This document shows, one piece after another, positions 1-43,600 of a DNA stretch of 64,000 nt. The stretch is from Pseudorasbora parva (taxonomy: Eukaryota > Chordata > Actinopteri > Cypriniformes > Gobionidae): contig NC_090178.1 of the NCBI RefSeq assembly GCF_024679245.1, positions 18,873,713 to 18,937,712 on the forward strand, read 5' to 3'. Every line of letters starts with the position of its first letter. The first letter of the stretch is position 1. A model generated the notes under the pieces. It saw only the letters and a program-made list of their open reading frames with translations, searched no databases and had not been told where the DNA came from. A program made the position numbers and the translations under genes.

Positions 1-282
1 TTACTGTTAAAATATCTTAAAACAATATAAATAAAACATGTTCACTTGAGAAGCAACACTATATAAGATATTATTGACAGACAAGTAAAATTAAGACAAG
101 TAAGACAAAATACACTCAAAATGCATTCGTTTTAAGGGCGTTTGAATATTTTCAATAGAAAACAAAATTATTTTCGAACTAGTTATGAAATAGGAAGTAC
201 TTTTAATTTCTTTAGGTGTAAAACATTCTATATCTAAATACAGATATAGTTCCATGTAATTAAAGCCATTACAAATACTGAC

Positions 283-5980
<5,698 letters not shown>

Positions 5981-7048
5981 AGTCGCGCGGTCCACGGAAC
6001 CACCATCCGAGCGATGCTGTCAACGTTCGCCGCCGCGCGTCTGGCTCCACGCTAATAAAGAAACGTCTCCTTGTTGTGCAAGGCTGGTGTCCTCTTTTAA
6101 TCCGCAATTAAACACGCTGTGAACGCTCTTTTGTGTCAGCTTAATCCCGCGATCCGCATCCTCAGCAGCGTGCTGTTACTATTCCGTCCTCATCGCGTCC
6201 CAATGGTCGAAAACGGGCAGAAAACACCAGCGAAGTCATTCTATTGGTTCTATATCCTATCCTATATACCGTGTCAGTATCATGTGGTCCAGCTATGTTT
6301 TCTTCCAAGAAGCCTCTCTACGTCAGACGCAACCGAGTTTGCGCTATTAAAATCTCTGTGGAGCTGCGCGCGCCTCGCGGCGATTTTCGTAGGTAGACGT
6401 TGCCTCGCAATAGAACGATTACGTGATGCCCTTCACTCAGGTACCTGCTGTGGGCCAACAAAAGCGTTTGTTTATGAGACTGGAGAGAACGTCAACGCCC
6501 CCGTGTCGTGGCCTTGGGTATCAATGCATCAAAATCCCCCTAAATCGGACCACCTCCACGGAGCGGTGACATGATCCGTTTGGGAGGACAGGTGCACGGG
6601 AGCGTGCCATTGATATTCTCTATAGCCTTCAAGTTAATAACATGCAAATCTCTGTCTGTGTCTAGCAGTGGCCAAATATTTTCACCACAAAGATGCCTTT
6701 AAATACCAATGAAAGCGAATTTCATAATCCCATCCTCCAAGCAAACGTTATAGCATTTAGATTCTTTATTATTTGTACCACACACAAAAAAGATTGTCTT
6801 AATGAAAATTCATAATTGCACTTGATATCATTAACTGCAAAGGATAAAGAATTGAGACAGTCATAATTTTCAGTTTCAGATGCCATTCCCACAGTATGTC
6901 TGATGCATATTGCACAAAACTGTATATTCTGCTTTGTTTTCTTAGGTATGTTTGTAAATTAATCCAGTTATTTTCTGTCCTGTACATTTTACATTATATT
7001 TCCATGTGTTTTCTGTACAGTTGATCACAGAGTGCTCAAAGCAATTTA
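5981..7048. promoter_or_regulatory. lmtk3 5' flank
   Basis: This gene-free stretch lies immediately upstream of the lmtk3 start codon. The part next to the gene (about 5820-6450) is richer in CpG than the surrounding AT-rich DNA, as expected for a vertebrate promoter. I cannot place a TATA box or transcription start. Short open frames here have no recognisable protein and look accidental. The rest, towards 7048, is plain AT-rich sequence ending in a poly-C run. Confidence 0.4.
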
Positions 7049-7067
7049 CCCCCCCCCCCCCCCCATA

Positions 7068-8652
7068 CAGGTCCTTCTCCAAAAATTAGCATATTGTGAT
7101 AAAGTTAATTATTTTCCATGATGCAATGATAAAAATTAAACTTTCATATATTTTAGATTCAGTGCACACCAACTGATATAGTTCAGGTCTTTTATTGTTT
7201 TAATACTAATGATTTTGGCATACAGCTCATGAAAACCCAAAATTAGCATATCTCAAAAAAATTAGCATATCATGAAAATGTTCTCTAAATGAGCTATTAA
7301 CCTAATCATCTGAATCAACTAATTAACTCTAAACACTTGCAAAAGAATCTTTTAAAAGATTTTAAAAAGGCTTTTAAAAACTCCCAGCCTAGTTCATTGC
7401 TCAAAACCACAATCATAGGTAGGACTACCCGACCCTGTCCAGAAGGCCATCATTGACACCCTCAAGCGAGAGGGTAAGACACAGAAAGAAATTTCTGAAC
7501 GAATAGGCTGTTCCCAGAGTGCTGTATCAAGGCACCTCAGTGGGAAGTCTGTGGGAAGGAAAAAGTGTGGAAAAAACCGCTGCACAACGAGGTGACCGGA
7601 CCCTGAGGAAGATTGTGGAGAAGGACCGATTCCAGACCTTGGGGGACCTGCGGAAGCAGCGGACTGAGTCTGCAGTAGAAACATCCAGAGCCAACGTGCA
7701 CAGGCGTGTGCAGGAAATCGGCTACAGGTGCCACATTCCCCAGGTCAAGCCACTTTGGGCTACAGAGAAGCAGCACTGGACTGTTGCTCAGTGGTCCAAA
7801 GTACTTTTTTCAGATGAAAGCAAATTTTGCATGTCATTCGGAAATCAAGGTGCCAGAGTCTGGAGGAAGACTGGGGAGAAGGAAATGCCAAAATGCCTGA
7901 AGTCCAGTGTCAAGTACCCACAGTCAGTGATGGTCTGGGGTGCCATGTCAGCTGCTGGTGTTGGTCCACTGTGTTTTATCAAGGGCAGGGTCAATGCAGC
8001 TAGCTATCAGGAGATTTTGGAGCACTTCGTGCTTCCATCGGCTGAAAAGCTTTATGGAGATGAAGATTTCGTTTTTCAGCACGACCTGGCACCTGCTCAC
8101 AGTGCCAAAACCACTGGTAAATGGTTTACTGACCATGGTATTACTGTGCTCAATTGGCCTGCCAACTCTCCTGACCTGAACCCCATAGAGTATCTGAGGG
8201 ATATCTTGAAGAGAAAGTTGAGAGACGCAAGACCCAACACTCTGGATGAGCTTAAGGCCGCTATCGAAGCATCCTGGGCCTCCATAACACCTCAGCAGTG
8301 CCACAGGCTGATCGCCTCCATGCCACGCCGCATTGAAGCAGTCATTTCTGCAAAAGGATTCCCAACCAAGTATTGAGTGCATAACTGAACATAATTATTT
8401 GAAGGTTGACTTTTTTGTATTAAAAACACTTTTCTTTTATTGGTCGGATGAAATATGTTAATTTTTTTAGATAGGAATTTTGGGTTTTCATGAGCTGTAT
8501 GCCAAAATCATCAGTATTAAAACAATAAAAGACCTGAAATATTTCAGTTGGTGTGCAATGAATCTAAAATATATGAAAGTTTAATTTTTATCATTACATT
8601 ATGGAAAATTATGAACTTTATCACAATATGCTATTTTTTTTAGAAGGACCTG
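7068..8652 (+). mobile_element. Tc1-like DNA transposon with long terminal inverted repeats
   Basis: The element is 1,585 bp, flanked on both sides by the dinucleotide TA (7066-7067 and 8653-8654), the expected Tc1/mariner target duplication. The ends begin CAGGTCCTTCT and are inverted copies of each other for about 170 bp (7068-7243 against 8483-8652, including the shared AGCATATTGTGATAAAG and TTCATGAGCTGTATGCC). One transposase gene lies between them. The element sits in the lmtk3-leng1 interval, next to a 16-bp poly-C run on its left. Both inverted ends look complete, although the transposase is damaged. Confidence 0.93.
7400..8376 (+). pseudogene. Tc1 transposase, broken by a start-codon loss and a frameshift
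   Basis: The N-terminal helix-turn-helix region is readable at about 7435-7595 (KAIIDTLKREGKTQKEISER, then the CSQSAVSRHL helix). The catalytic domain reads on in a different frame up to the stop at 8376. The frames change near 7590, within the linker after the DNA-binding region. The expected ATG near 7405 reads ATA. The catalytic triad is intact: D in SDESKF, D in QHDLAPAH, and E in NSPDLNPIE, with 34-residue D-E spacing typical of Tc1. The C-terminus ending PTKY is also intact. I infer that this copy cannot make its own enzyme but could be moved by one supplied elsewhere. Confidence 0.88.
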
Positions 8653-8654
8653 TA

Positions 8655-9246
8655 GATTATTATGGTATATTACATGAATCTATCTCAGATAAACCTGCGC
8701 CTAACAACCATGTAAAAACAAAAAACTTTACATTAGGGTCAAACAGTAAGAGGGCGGCACGTGGCCAGATAAGTGCCAATATGGACCAAACTTTTTGCCA
8801 TTTAGTCTAGCTATGCAATACTGGGTGTGTAATGAAGTATTTACATGACAGTAACTAGATATTTTATGGACTCCCTTAGAATCAGCAGCAAAGAGATGTA
8901 CTTAGTCTCACAATAATGGCTTGTTTTAATGCTGATGCCTCATATTTGTACAGGAAAACAACTGATGCAGATCTTACAAATCAAAAGATGACATTTTTAC
9001 AACAGCTTATTTGCTCTTGTGCCGTCAGCACAAATACAGGCAAACAAGAGGTATTCCTGTTTGTCCATTTTTTTTACCAAGTCATCCGATGCCAATTAAA
9101 GGATTAAAGAGGCCAGATGATCGATGGCTTTTAAATAGCAATCAGTCATTTTAAATGGTCTTCACACTTTGCACCTGGCTAATTTCTTGTCCGCTCACAA
9201 AACAGTTCTGCAAAACTTAGACGTAGTGACTTAATGCCTTTGTTAG
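8655..9246. other. Short intergenic stretch, no gene seen
   Basis: AT-rich unique-looking DNA between the Tc1 element and the leng1 stop codon, so it includes the leng1 3' UTR. Small open frames show no family features. I found no convincing polyadenylation signal by eye. Confidence 0.5.
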
Positions 9247-11437
9247 TTAATAAAAGCTGAACTGATCTCGGTCTCTCCTTTGCCTTTTCCGTGCCAATTC
9301 AGGAAAGTAGGCGCTGTTGTATGGTCTGTCTCTATCCCCCATCTCTCGCTCATGCGCTTTTTCTTTCCCGCCTCCACTCCTCTGTTCCAGTAAAGCCTGT
9401 GTCCTTTTCCTCTCCTCCGCTTCTCTCTGCAGTCGTTCAGCCCGTAACCTCTCAATTGAACTGTAATGAGAGTAAAATAAAACATTTCAGGATGAAAAGG
9501 TTTACAAAAGAATTCAAGAAAAGAACAAGATGTTACTACTGCCACAAGCATCTACTACTCATGCCCTGTAAGTAAATACAGTTTGCAAGGGAAACAATTT
9601 TCAGAGAGTAAATTATGTAATACATCCTCATTTCTTTTTTCTATATCTAGTAACTCTAAACTGATGGGAAAATTTTTATTTGAAAGCAAATTATAAATGC
9701 TACCGTTCAAAAGTTTTGGAAAAACTAAAACTTTTAGTCAGCAAATACAGTGACAAAGTGACAGTGAAGACATTTATAACATTACAAAAGACTTACTGAA
9801 GTCTACTATTTTACAAAAAAATATTTTGATTAATCAAAGGATCCTGCAAAAATATTAAGCAGCACAGCCGTGATAATAATAAAAAATGTTTCTTGATCAG
9901 CAATATTAGAATGATTTCTGAAGGATCATGTGACTGGAGAGACTTCAGTAATAGCTGCTAACATTTCAGCTTTGCCAATAACGAATGGCATTTTAAAATT
10001 TATTATAAAGGTATTTTAAACTGTAATTATATTTACCATTAATTTTACTGTATTTTTGATCAAATAAATACAGTTATGGTGAGCATAAGAAAATTCTTTC
10101 AAAATTACTCAAATAAGAAAATAACCTCCCCATCCCAAACTTTAAAATGGTAGAGTACAAACATAGTTACATCAAATTTTTGCATATTGCAACTGTTCAG
10201 GTTCACATTTGGACTTTCAAGAAACGACTCAGTGATTAATATAACTTTGAAATAGAAAATAATTTTGCACCTCTCTCCACTCTTCTCTCCTCTGTCTTTC
10301 TTCTCCTTCTTCTTATGTTTTTTCTCCTTTCTGTCCTTCACTGCCAGTGCTTTTTTCATTTCTTTAAGAGGATCCAAAAGGTCTTTCAGCTTCCTGTCTT
10401 TTTTCTCTCTTTCCTCTTCAGTTATGCTCCTTTGCTTGTTTTTGCCTTTCTCTTTTTTGTCTCTCTCTTCCTCTCCGTCTTTTCCATCTTTCAGGTACCA
10501 GGGAGTGACTTCTGTTCCAGGAGCAGGACCTAGAGACACTAAAATACCAATAGCACGTTCCTGCTTCTCCTAGAATAAAATATCACAAAACACATTTAAA
10601 ATTACAATTTTAAATAGACACAATGGCAGTATGGAAAGTATATTGCAACACTGTTGTGATGTCATGTGACAGGTTGTCCCACCCTCACGCCAGTAAACAC
10701 ATCATTGCAAGAGGAGGAGGGGAGTTTATTTCGATTAAAGATTATGAGTGCATATAAATTAAAAAAATATGATATGCACTGATAAATCATTAATAAAAAA
10801 TACTGAAATATGGCATTAAAAATGTCATGGTGACTTTACTGTAGGAAGGATGTGTTTAATCTTTAAGTCACACCTTTTCATCCTTCTTCTCTTTGAGGTA
10901 TTCTGCATTTCCTTTCTTTTCAGATGAGTCCTCTAGAGGAAACAGATTTAGGTGTTCTATCTCTCTGGCTCCTCGGCTTGTCTCCGCCGCCTCTCCATCC
11001 TCTGTCCATTCCCCTGTCTGCTGAAGGGCTGCTCGAGATTTCTTTCTCAAATACTCAGTTCGAGCCTGAGGGATTATGAGACAGACGTTCAGCTCAAAAT
11101 CAATCCGTAAAATGTAGATGGCAACGTAAACAGAATACAAACAAAGCATGGGGCAATAACCATGTAAGCATGCATTATATTTATGATACATTTACAAAAT
11201 CCACATTTTACTTTAAATATATATATAATTTATTTTTCAAGCGGGGCTGATAATGTAGTAAATTAACCTAGAAACAGTGGAAGGATGCTGGGTTGCTATG
11301 GTTACCTCTTGCTCTGCGCGTTCCACTCGCCTTTGAATCTCGCGTTCTTCCTCTGCTGCACAAGCCTCGTCGCGGCGCACGCGCGCAATGTTGTCCTTGT
11401 TGCGCACATGCCAGCTCTTTTTAGGTAAAATGTTCAT
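9247..11437 (-). CDS. leng1: Leukocyte receptor cluster member 1 homologue (4 exons, 278 aa)
   Basis: Exons on the minus strand: 11306-11437, 10874-11065, 10271-10569 and 9247-9460; 837 bp including TAA, phases closing. The protein opens with [20 protein letters not shown], the signature start of LENG1, followed by a highly charged coiled-coil-like stretch ([16 protein letters not shown]) and ARTEYLRKK. The middle has a proline-containing segment ([10 protein letters not shown]) and a long Lys/Glu-rich region. The end reads [20 protein letters not shown] before FSFY. The length is close to the human protein (264 aa as I recall). The family is a nuclear, CIR-domain-like protein of unclear molecular role, and I do not assign one. 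Position next to tmc4 and mboat7 matches the human LENG1-TMC4-MBOAT7 order. The 10271-10569 exon gives open frames on both strands because of its purine bias; only the minus frame is real. Confidence 0.93.
9690..10115. repeat. Common fish interspersed repeat in leng1 intron 3
   Basis: Begins CTACCGTTCAAAAGTTTTGG, contains ATGTGACTGGAGAGACTTC and ends near GTGAGCATAAGAAAATTCTT. This text recurs in pieces in the window: 14190-14260 plus 15450-15590, 20050-20170, 30600-30790, 33340-33360 and 47280-47340. It has no coding capacity. I recognise it as a frequent teleost interspersed repeat but do not assign a class. Confidence 0.75.
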
Positions 11438-11780
11438 TGTGAAACACTTACGAGAACAGTCAAAATGACAAATACAATTGCGGATTCGAGGCTAGTTTGT
11501 CAGGGTACATACAAGACCCAACAAATGCGGAAAAAGCTCAGCTTATGGCTCGAAACAAACAGCCTCGTCGACTAACTACGCAACGAAATTCAAACTCATC
11601 AGCGAATCACGTCGGTAAATATCAGATCTGTTTCTTTCATACTGCCTATTCACAGCAAAACATATTTAAACGCCTTTCGGAAAAATACACCAACTGAATG
11701 CTATGGAAAGTGAGCTAAACACCGGAAGTAAGTTGTTGTAATGTGATTACGTCACACGTAAAATATTTGTGACGCAGTGG
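11438..11780 (-). promoter_or_regulatory. leng1 promoter region
   Basis: CpG-containing DNA directly upstream of the leng1 ATG (11437), more GC-rich than its flanks. It includes a TACGTCACAC box (about 11746-11757) that resembles a CREB/ATF site, a common feature of housekeeping promoters. No TATA box is evident. The start site is not resolvable from sequence alone. Confidence 0.45.
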
Positions 11781-11884
11781 ACAGTCAGTTACCACCTATG
11801 GTTACCACAAGAGGGCGCACATTAAAAAAAACCCTCAAAGAAAGCCTTATAGTGTATAAAGCCTTATAGTGTATGCTAATAGTG

Positions 11885-12000
<116 letters not shown>

Positions 12001-12253
12001 CTCAGTCATCCAAATTAACAAAGAATTGAGTAAAAAAATAATTAAGATTTAATGCTTAAGGAGGTACAGATTAACAAAGTCCAGTATACTAGAGTACATT
12101 CTCCATCACTATGTTTTGAGTGGCTAAAAACTTCTTCCACACAGATAAAGAAATTAGTATATTGCCCCATAAGCATGCATATGTTAAAATATAAACCATT
12201 CAAAGGTATGGGGTCAGGTAATATTTTTTAAATGTTTATGAAAGAAGTCTCTT

Positions 12254-12333
12254 ACAGCTCTGGAAAAAATAAAGAGACCACTTAACATTGATTTCTCAAT
12301 GTTAAGTGGTCTCTTCATTTTTTCCAGAGCTGT
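12254..12333. repeat. 80-bp near-perfect hairpin, solo Tc1-type inverted ends
   Basis: ACAGCTCTGGAAAAAATAAA opens the sequence and its complement closes it, with AGTGGTCTCTT mirrored around the centre ATTGATTTCTCAAT. The whole 80 bp is one palindrome with one or two mismatches. The arm text resembles the terminal inverted repeat of a fish Tc1-like family. A likely origin is a deletion derivative holding only the two ends. Confidence 0.85.
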
Positions 12334-12542
12334 ATGTTCACCAAGGCTGCATTAATTTGATCAGATATGTAGTAAAGCAGTAATATTGTGAAATATTAAT
12401 AATTGAATTAAAATAATAATAATAATAATAACATTTAATAATAATGACCCCAAACTATTTTATGGTAGTCAAAATATAATTGGTTCTATTTCTTTAAAAT
12501 GATGGAGTGCACAGTTTTCAGCATACACTTTATCAACAAGTC

Positions 12543-29556
<17,014 letters not shown>

Positions 29557-30930
29557 CAGAAATGAATATAGATTCCACAAAACAAACACGAAGACAACTA
29601 GCACAATCCAAAAACGGCAGTAGTCAGTAGTGCATAGCTATAGTTTGGCAATTCCAATTGACGGAGACGAACAGGTGTGTCAGGACAGTAAACTGGACTT
29701 TGAATATCGCGGAAATAAACCTTGGAAACATTTCCTTGAACAAGCTGAACACCAGTTTATTTCAAACACAATAAGACTTAATGTGACAAGAGACAAAGGC
29801 GACCTTTTGACAGATCTTGTTACCATGAGTCTTCAACTGGAACATTCCCTCTCTCTGTGGAGTGATAGCAGATGTTACCTTTTTGTTGTTGTTGTTTTTG
29901 AATAATGACTAATAATAATTGAATAATAACGTTTTTAATATGTAAACAAATAAATAAACATCTTACTTGTTAGGAGCTTTGGTAAGCATATTTCTGTGGT
30001 TTATTGCCTGTTAAAAATGTTGTCATGGAGACGAGTTTGTTGCATATGCAAAAGTCTCATCAAATCTCATCACTAAACGTACACCAGTGTTGCCAAGTCC
30101 GCAGTTTTCCCGCGGAATTGGGCTACTTTAACGCCGTTGCGTCGGGCTGTTTCTCATGTCCGCGGGTTGAAGTGACACCATTTATGTTATATTTAGCGCC
30201 GGAAATTCTCATTTTAGCAGGGACCCATGGCAAAAAAACCATATATTTTACCCCCCGGAATGCATTTTTTTGACCAGGAAACCCCTAAAACGCGAGTTTT
30301 GGGCTAGTTTTGAGTTGCAGTTGGGCAGGTTTTGTTGTAAATAAAAAACTAATAAAAACTCCCATCTCTCAACTTATGAAACAATCATAAAAACTGGTAA
30401 AATAACAGTATACCAAACTCTTTAAATACTTTAATTTAATAAGGACACATTAAATTGACCAAAACAGAAGACATTTATTTATAAAATATTTCTAAAGAAG
30501 ATTCCTAAGAAATGCTGTTCAAAGAATCCTAAAAAAAAATTAAGCTGCTTATGTTTTTAATTGTTTTCAACGTTGATAAATGTTTCTTGAGTATCACATC
30601 AGCATATTAGTATGATTTCTGAAGTATAATATAATTGAAGACTGAAGTAAAATGTTATGTAGTTATTCTTTCTTCTTTTTTGTCGCCATAATAGCTCACA
30701 TTCTTGACTTACACTACTTTTCAAAGAATTTAGGTTGTTTTTTGAGTTTCTTATGCTCACCAAGGTACTTATTATCAAAAATAGAGGAAAATAGTTAAAT
30801 ATTACTGTTTACATATTTTGTATCCAGACACAGAAATTCATTTGGCAGGGATAAAAATCTTAAGATTTTATTGAAAACACTGTGATTTTTCAAATAAAAC
30901 ACTGAAGGATATGAGTGGCACATCCTGAGT

Positions 30931-31195
30931 TTAAATGGATAGTTCACCCCAAAATGAAAATTTGATGTTTATCTGCTTACCCCCAGGGCATCCAAGATGT
31001 AGGTGTGTTTGTTATTTCAGTAGAACACAAATTAAGATTTTAATTTGACCCCATCTAGACCCCATTGACATGCATTAACCGAGCAACATTTGGAGCTAAA
31101 TATCTTAATTTGTATGTTACTGAAGAAACAAATGGATGCCCCGGGGTAAGCAGATAAGCATCACATTTTCATTTTTGGGTGAACTATCCCTTTAA
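30931..31195. mobile_element. 265-bp MITE with GGATAGTTCACC ends
   Basis: The left end TTAAATGGATAGTTCACCCC and the right end are mirror images over about 35 bp, continuing through AAAATGAAAAT. The middle repeats the CAGATAAGCAT/GCTTACCCC words inverted. It is a widespread teleost MITE type with no coding capacity. Confidence 0.85.
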
Positions 31196-31802
31196 GACTC
31201 CAGAATGTAAACATTAGAGATAAAATATAGCAGGTAGACATTACAGGAACCAGCATACAGTCTGAACCGAGCGATGAACTAATCCTCTAGTGCGGGAAGA
31301 AAAATATTTTAATGTTTGGAATAGGATTGGTTTCATATAATAATTTATATTTGAAGGGGAAAAACAAAATCACATTTGCTCTTTTGAGAAGATCTTTTAT
31401 ACTTATTCATACTTTAATTGCTCTTAGTAATAACATTACTTTGATAGATGTTGATTGGCGCACAACTTTAGCAACACTTTACATCATGGCATTAAACTAA
31501 AGAGCAAATAATGAACAAAATAGCAAAAACATTCACTCCTACTTTCTGAAAAAGTGAGAAAAGGAAAGTTTCCAAGTACTTTCACATTCTTTGTAGAATA
31601 ATACAAATAATAATAGTGATTATATGACCCTCAATGAATAATCAATCCACCTATCAGAATGGACGAAAAACAAGGCAGACCAGCTTTAAATGTCCCATAT
31701 ATACAAATTTGTTATCAAAAATGTAGTATGACACTATTACAGAGAGAGTAAATCACCACAAATTTGCACTCAATGTAGTGATACAGGTTTAACATTCATC
31801 AG

Positions 31803-31803
<1 letters not shown>

Positions 31804-31893
<90 letters not shown>

Positions 31894-31995
31894 TGTGTGT
31901 CTAAATGGATGGATTTAGTTATACAAGTACTCTTTGTTGGAGCTGAACTTGAGTCCCATGGACAATGATTAGCAGAGAACCTCTATTAAATATTA
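31804..31995. repeat. (GT)n tract with a duplicated 95-bp flank, downstream of mboat7
   Basis: About 97 bp of GT/TG is followed by CTAAATGGATGGATTTAGTT and GACAATGATTAGCAGAGAAC. The same tract and flank recur at 36379-36612 inside mboat7 intron 6, with a few substitutions. Confidence 0.9.
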
Positions 31996-32354
31996 TACAA
32001 CCCTTTTCCCAACTGTTCAAAGCAACTTAAAAATGAACATTTTAAACAATACTGACCTGGTCAAGATGAATCTATAAGGTTGCACTGTTTTTCACCAGAC
32101 AACAAAAATAAGCATTTTTTAATATATGCAATAAAAAACAAACAAATTAACTGCAAGCTTTCACTGTTAAAAAAATAACGATTGATATCCTTGGGTTCAT
32201 CACATATTACTCTTCTCTCAGTGTTGTTTTAAAAAATAGAAAAAAAACTTTAAATGGCAGTTGAAGTCTATTACAGTGCATGTTGGGAAATGTGTTTTTT
32301 TGTAAACATACCAACTCTCCAGTTATCAACACAATTTTCACATCACACAATTGA

Positions 32355-40646
<8,292 letters not shown>

Positions 40647-43600
40647 ATGTCCAATCCCAGAAAAGTGGTCGAGTTTTTTTATGACGTTGTTTCTCCGTAT
40701 TCCTGGCTGGCATTTGAGGTAGGCCTACGTGGTGTTTGTCGCCCTTTACTATAGTTAATTGTAGACCATGCTGTTTTCATATTGATTTTGTGTGTTTAGG
40801 TGCTGTGTCGCTATAAAAATGTTTGGAACATCGACCTCAAATTTAAACCAGCATATTTAGGGGGAGTCATGCATGCCTCAGGTAACGTTAAAAGAAAACT
40901 GCATGTTTACATTAACAAAATATACAAAACTCAAAATCAGACAATTCTATTATCAGGTGCGCTTCACACATATTAATATAACAATACACATAATACAATG
41001 TAAGAATAACAAATATTTTAAAAGTATCAAACATTTATATATAGCATACTTTTATTTGACATTTAAGATATGTTTGCAGAACATCTGGGTACTTTGTAAA
41101 TAAAACCAGAAGGTTTTAGGCCTCAGACACTATGTTGACCCACACTGTGCAGTTCTGTGGTAAACAACTATTCCTAACTTGCACTTGGGACAATAATAAT
41201 ATGCTCTTTTGATTTACATGGCCTTCAGTGTGTTCTCTTGTTAAATCTTTATTTTTAAAAACACACCAGCTGGTGGCATACCACTATTAAGAAGAAGCCA
41301 GAAATAATAGGAAAATAATTGGGGCAGGCAAAGGAAGGCCCAGAGTGAGATTGTCAGATTTTCTGCAGGCATCCCAGCTTTGTTGTCTCCCCAAGTCTAA
41401 GTCTAAGTTTTAGCCGTGTCATGTTAAATGTGTAATAAACATTTAACTATCTTAAATCTAAAGTTTAACAATACTACAAAGTTAACCATTGTGCAAGAAA
41501 TTGGCTGCTGATTTTTATTTATTTATTGCATTTACTTTTTAAAGCTACACTGTGTAACTTTTTTAGTTTACTCTTAGCTAAAAACACTTAGTTCTTTAAA
41601 AAAATATATGTGCTCATTAATGTATATTTACTGCTTTCAAGTTATAAATTATTCTCGTAAGTTTATAATATGCCATTGAAAAAACATACGGGTGAGGGGT
41701 TTCGAATGCTGGTCGCCATGTTGCCCCTCCATCTTGTAAGTACATTAGCCAAAGAGGGACATACCCGTAAATTCAAGCTTCGCCGGACTTAAATAAAATA
41801 ACATAATTTAATGATACACAGAGTACTTACCCAACATGATCATCATTTCTAAAAGAAATTGTGAAGGTGAATGCATATACAAACAAGCTCTCCGTTTAAG
41901 ATTTGACCAAATATAATCCAAGCCCCTTTGATGACGTTCATGATTAAGTTAAATTCAAGCTTCGACTTTCGCGTGTTTTAAGACTCGATGGCACCGTGTC
42001 GAATGTGAAGAGGGGGATTGCCATGTTGATCTTGGACTAAATCGGCCACCGTAGGAGTTCAAACGAAATCGGAATTGAGAGGAACAGAAACTATTATTGA
42101 CTGGATGGTCATATACCTTTTCACTGCTAGATGGGGGAAAATATCACACTGTGTAGCTTTAATATCAGCAGGTCTACAAATAGAAATATAACTTCTGGAC
42201 TCTAGGTGCTGCTCACGGCATAGTCGGTGTTAGATTGATTTTGCTTAAGAAGAAGACTTTTTTTTCCCCACAACACATTACATTAAAGGGCTAGTTTACC
42301 CAAAATTTTTAATTATGTTATTGATTATTCACCCTCATGTGGTTCTAAACCCGGAAGACATTTGTTCATCCTTGGAACACAAATTAAGATATTTTTGTTA
42401 ACCTCTCTGACCCCTACATAGACAGCAATGTAATTAACACTTTCAAGGCCCAGAAAGATGAAGGAAACATACAAAATGTGCAGGGCTGGGGGTCCTCCAG
42501 GACAGGTTTGAAAACCAATGGTTTCGGGTTCTTGCAACCACGAAACAAATCGGCATTGCAAATTGAACATATACCTCGACTTGAATTGCCTTCTTGTGAC
42601 TAAAAAAGTACTGCCAAACAACACATTTTCTGTTCACAATTTCCATTTTCACTTTCTCATAGCCTACTGCATTCGAACGGTCCACCTAGTAAACATGTTG
42701 CCATAATCAACCGCGGCATCATTGACCAGTATCGCATAGTGCAAGCCTAGGGTTCGGTTCGGTGGAAAAAAATTCTAAGGTTCGGCAGAAACCGAACCCA
42801 GTCAAAAAGCCCAATATTCGGCTGAACCCAAACCCTGGATTCGGTGCATCCCTAATATATATACATATTTACAGTGAGGAAAATAAGTTTTTGAACACCC
42901 TGCTATTTTGCAAGTTCTTCCACTTGGAAATCATGGAGGGGTCTGAAATTGTCATTGTAGGTGCATTTCCACTGTGAGGGACACAATCTAAAAAAAAATC
43001 CAGAAATCGCAATATATGATTTTTTAAACTATTTATTTGTATGATACAGCTGCAAATAAGTATTATATTATACTCATCGGCAATTCTCTCTGATTGCGTC
43101 TTTGATTATTCACACTGCGTGATTGTCACTCGCGTGTACGAGCACCAATTTCCCTATGATCTCTGGCTTTTGTCGGCGATTTCGCAAAACCTGTCGGCGA
43201 CTTAAAATCGGGGGGAAAATCGGGCAGTGTGAACTAGGCTTTAGTCTGCTTTTAAAATGTCCACCTCCACTCCATTTACTATCCTAAATTATATGCACCT
43301 GTTTGAGATCATTGCATAAAGACACCTGTCCACCCCATACAATCAGTAAGAATCAAACTATAACATGGCCAAGACCAAAGAGCAGTCCAAAGACATAGCC
43401 TGCGTCCCATTTCGCATACTATCCATCCTAAATAGTATTCGAAAATAGAATTAGTATGTCCCAAATCATATTATGTTGAAAAGAGTATTCCAAAGATTCC
43501 CGGATGGTTTACTATTTCCGGTCCGAATCTGAAGTATGAATCGATGGGCACTCTATCGGCTGATATTGCCCACAACCCACTGCGAGGTGTATGGGGATTC

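Larger units (their letters stand above)
29557..32354. other. tmc4-mboat7 intergenic region
   Basis: A 2.8-kb gap between the tmc4 start codon and the mboat7 stop codon, so it should hold the tmc4 promoter and the mboat7 3' UTR. It contains a MITE (30931-31195), part of a common fish repeat (about 30600-30790) and a (GT)n tract (31804-31900). No further gene is seen; small frames such as 29630-29905 lack family features. Confidence 0.55.

Noticed and set aside
6119..6574. 151-residue open frame upstream of lmtk3
   Set aside because: No domain, no splice context and composition like the CpG-rich flank; probably chance in GC-richer DNA.
10265..10573. Ser/Phe-rich plus-strand frames over leng1 exon 3
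   Set aside because: They are the complement of the Lys/Glu-rich leng1 exon; the minus frame has the splice sites and family match.
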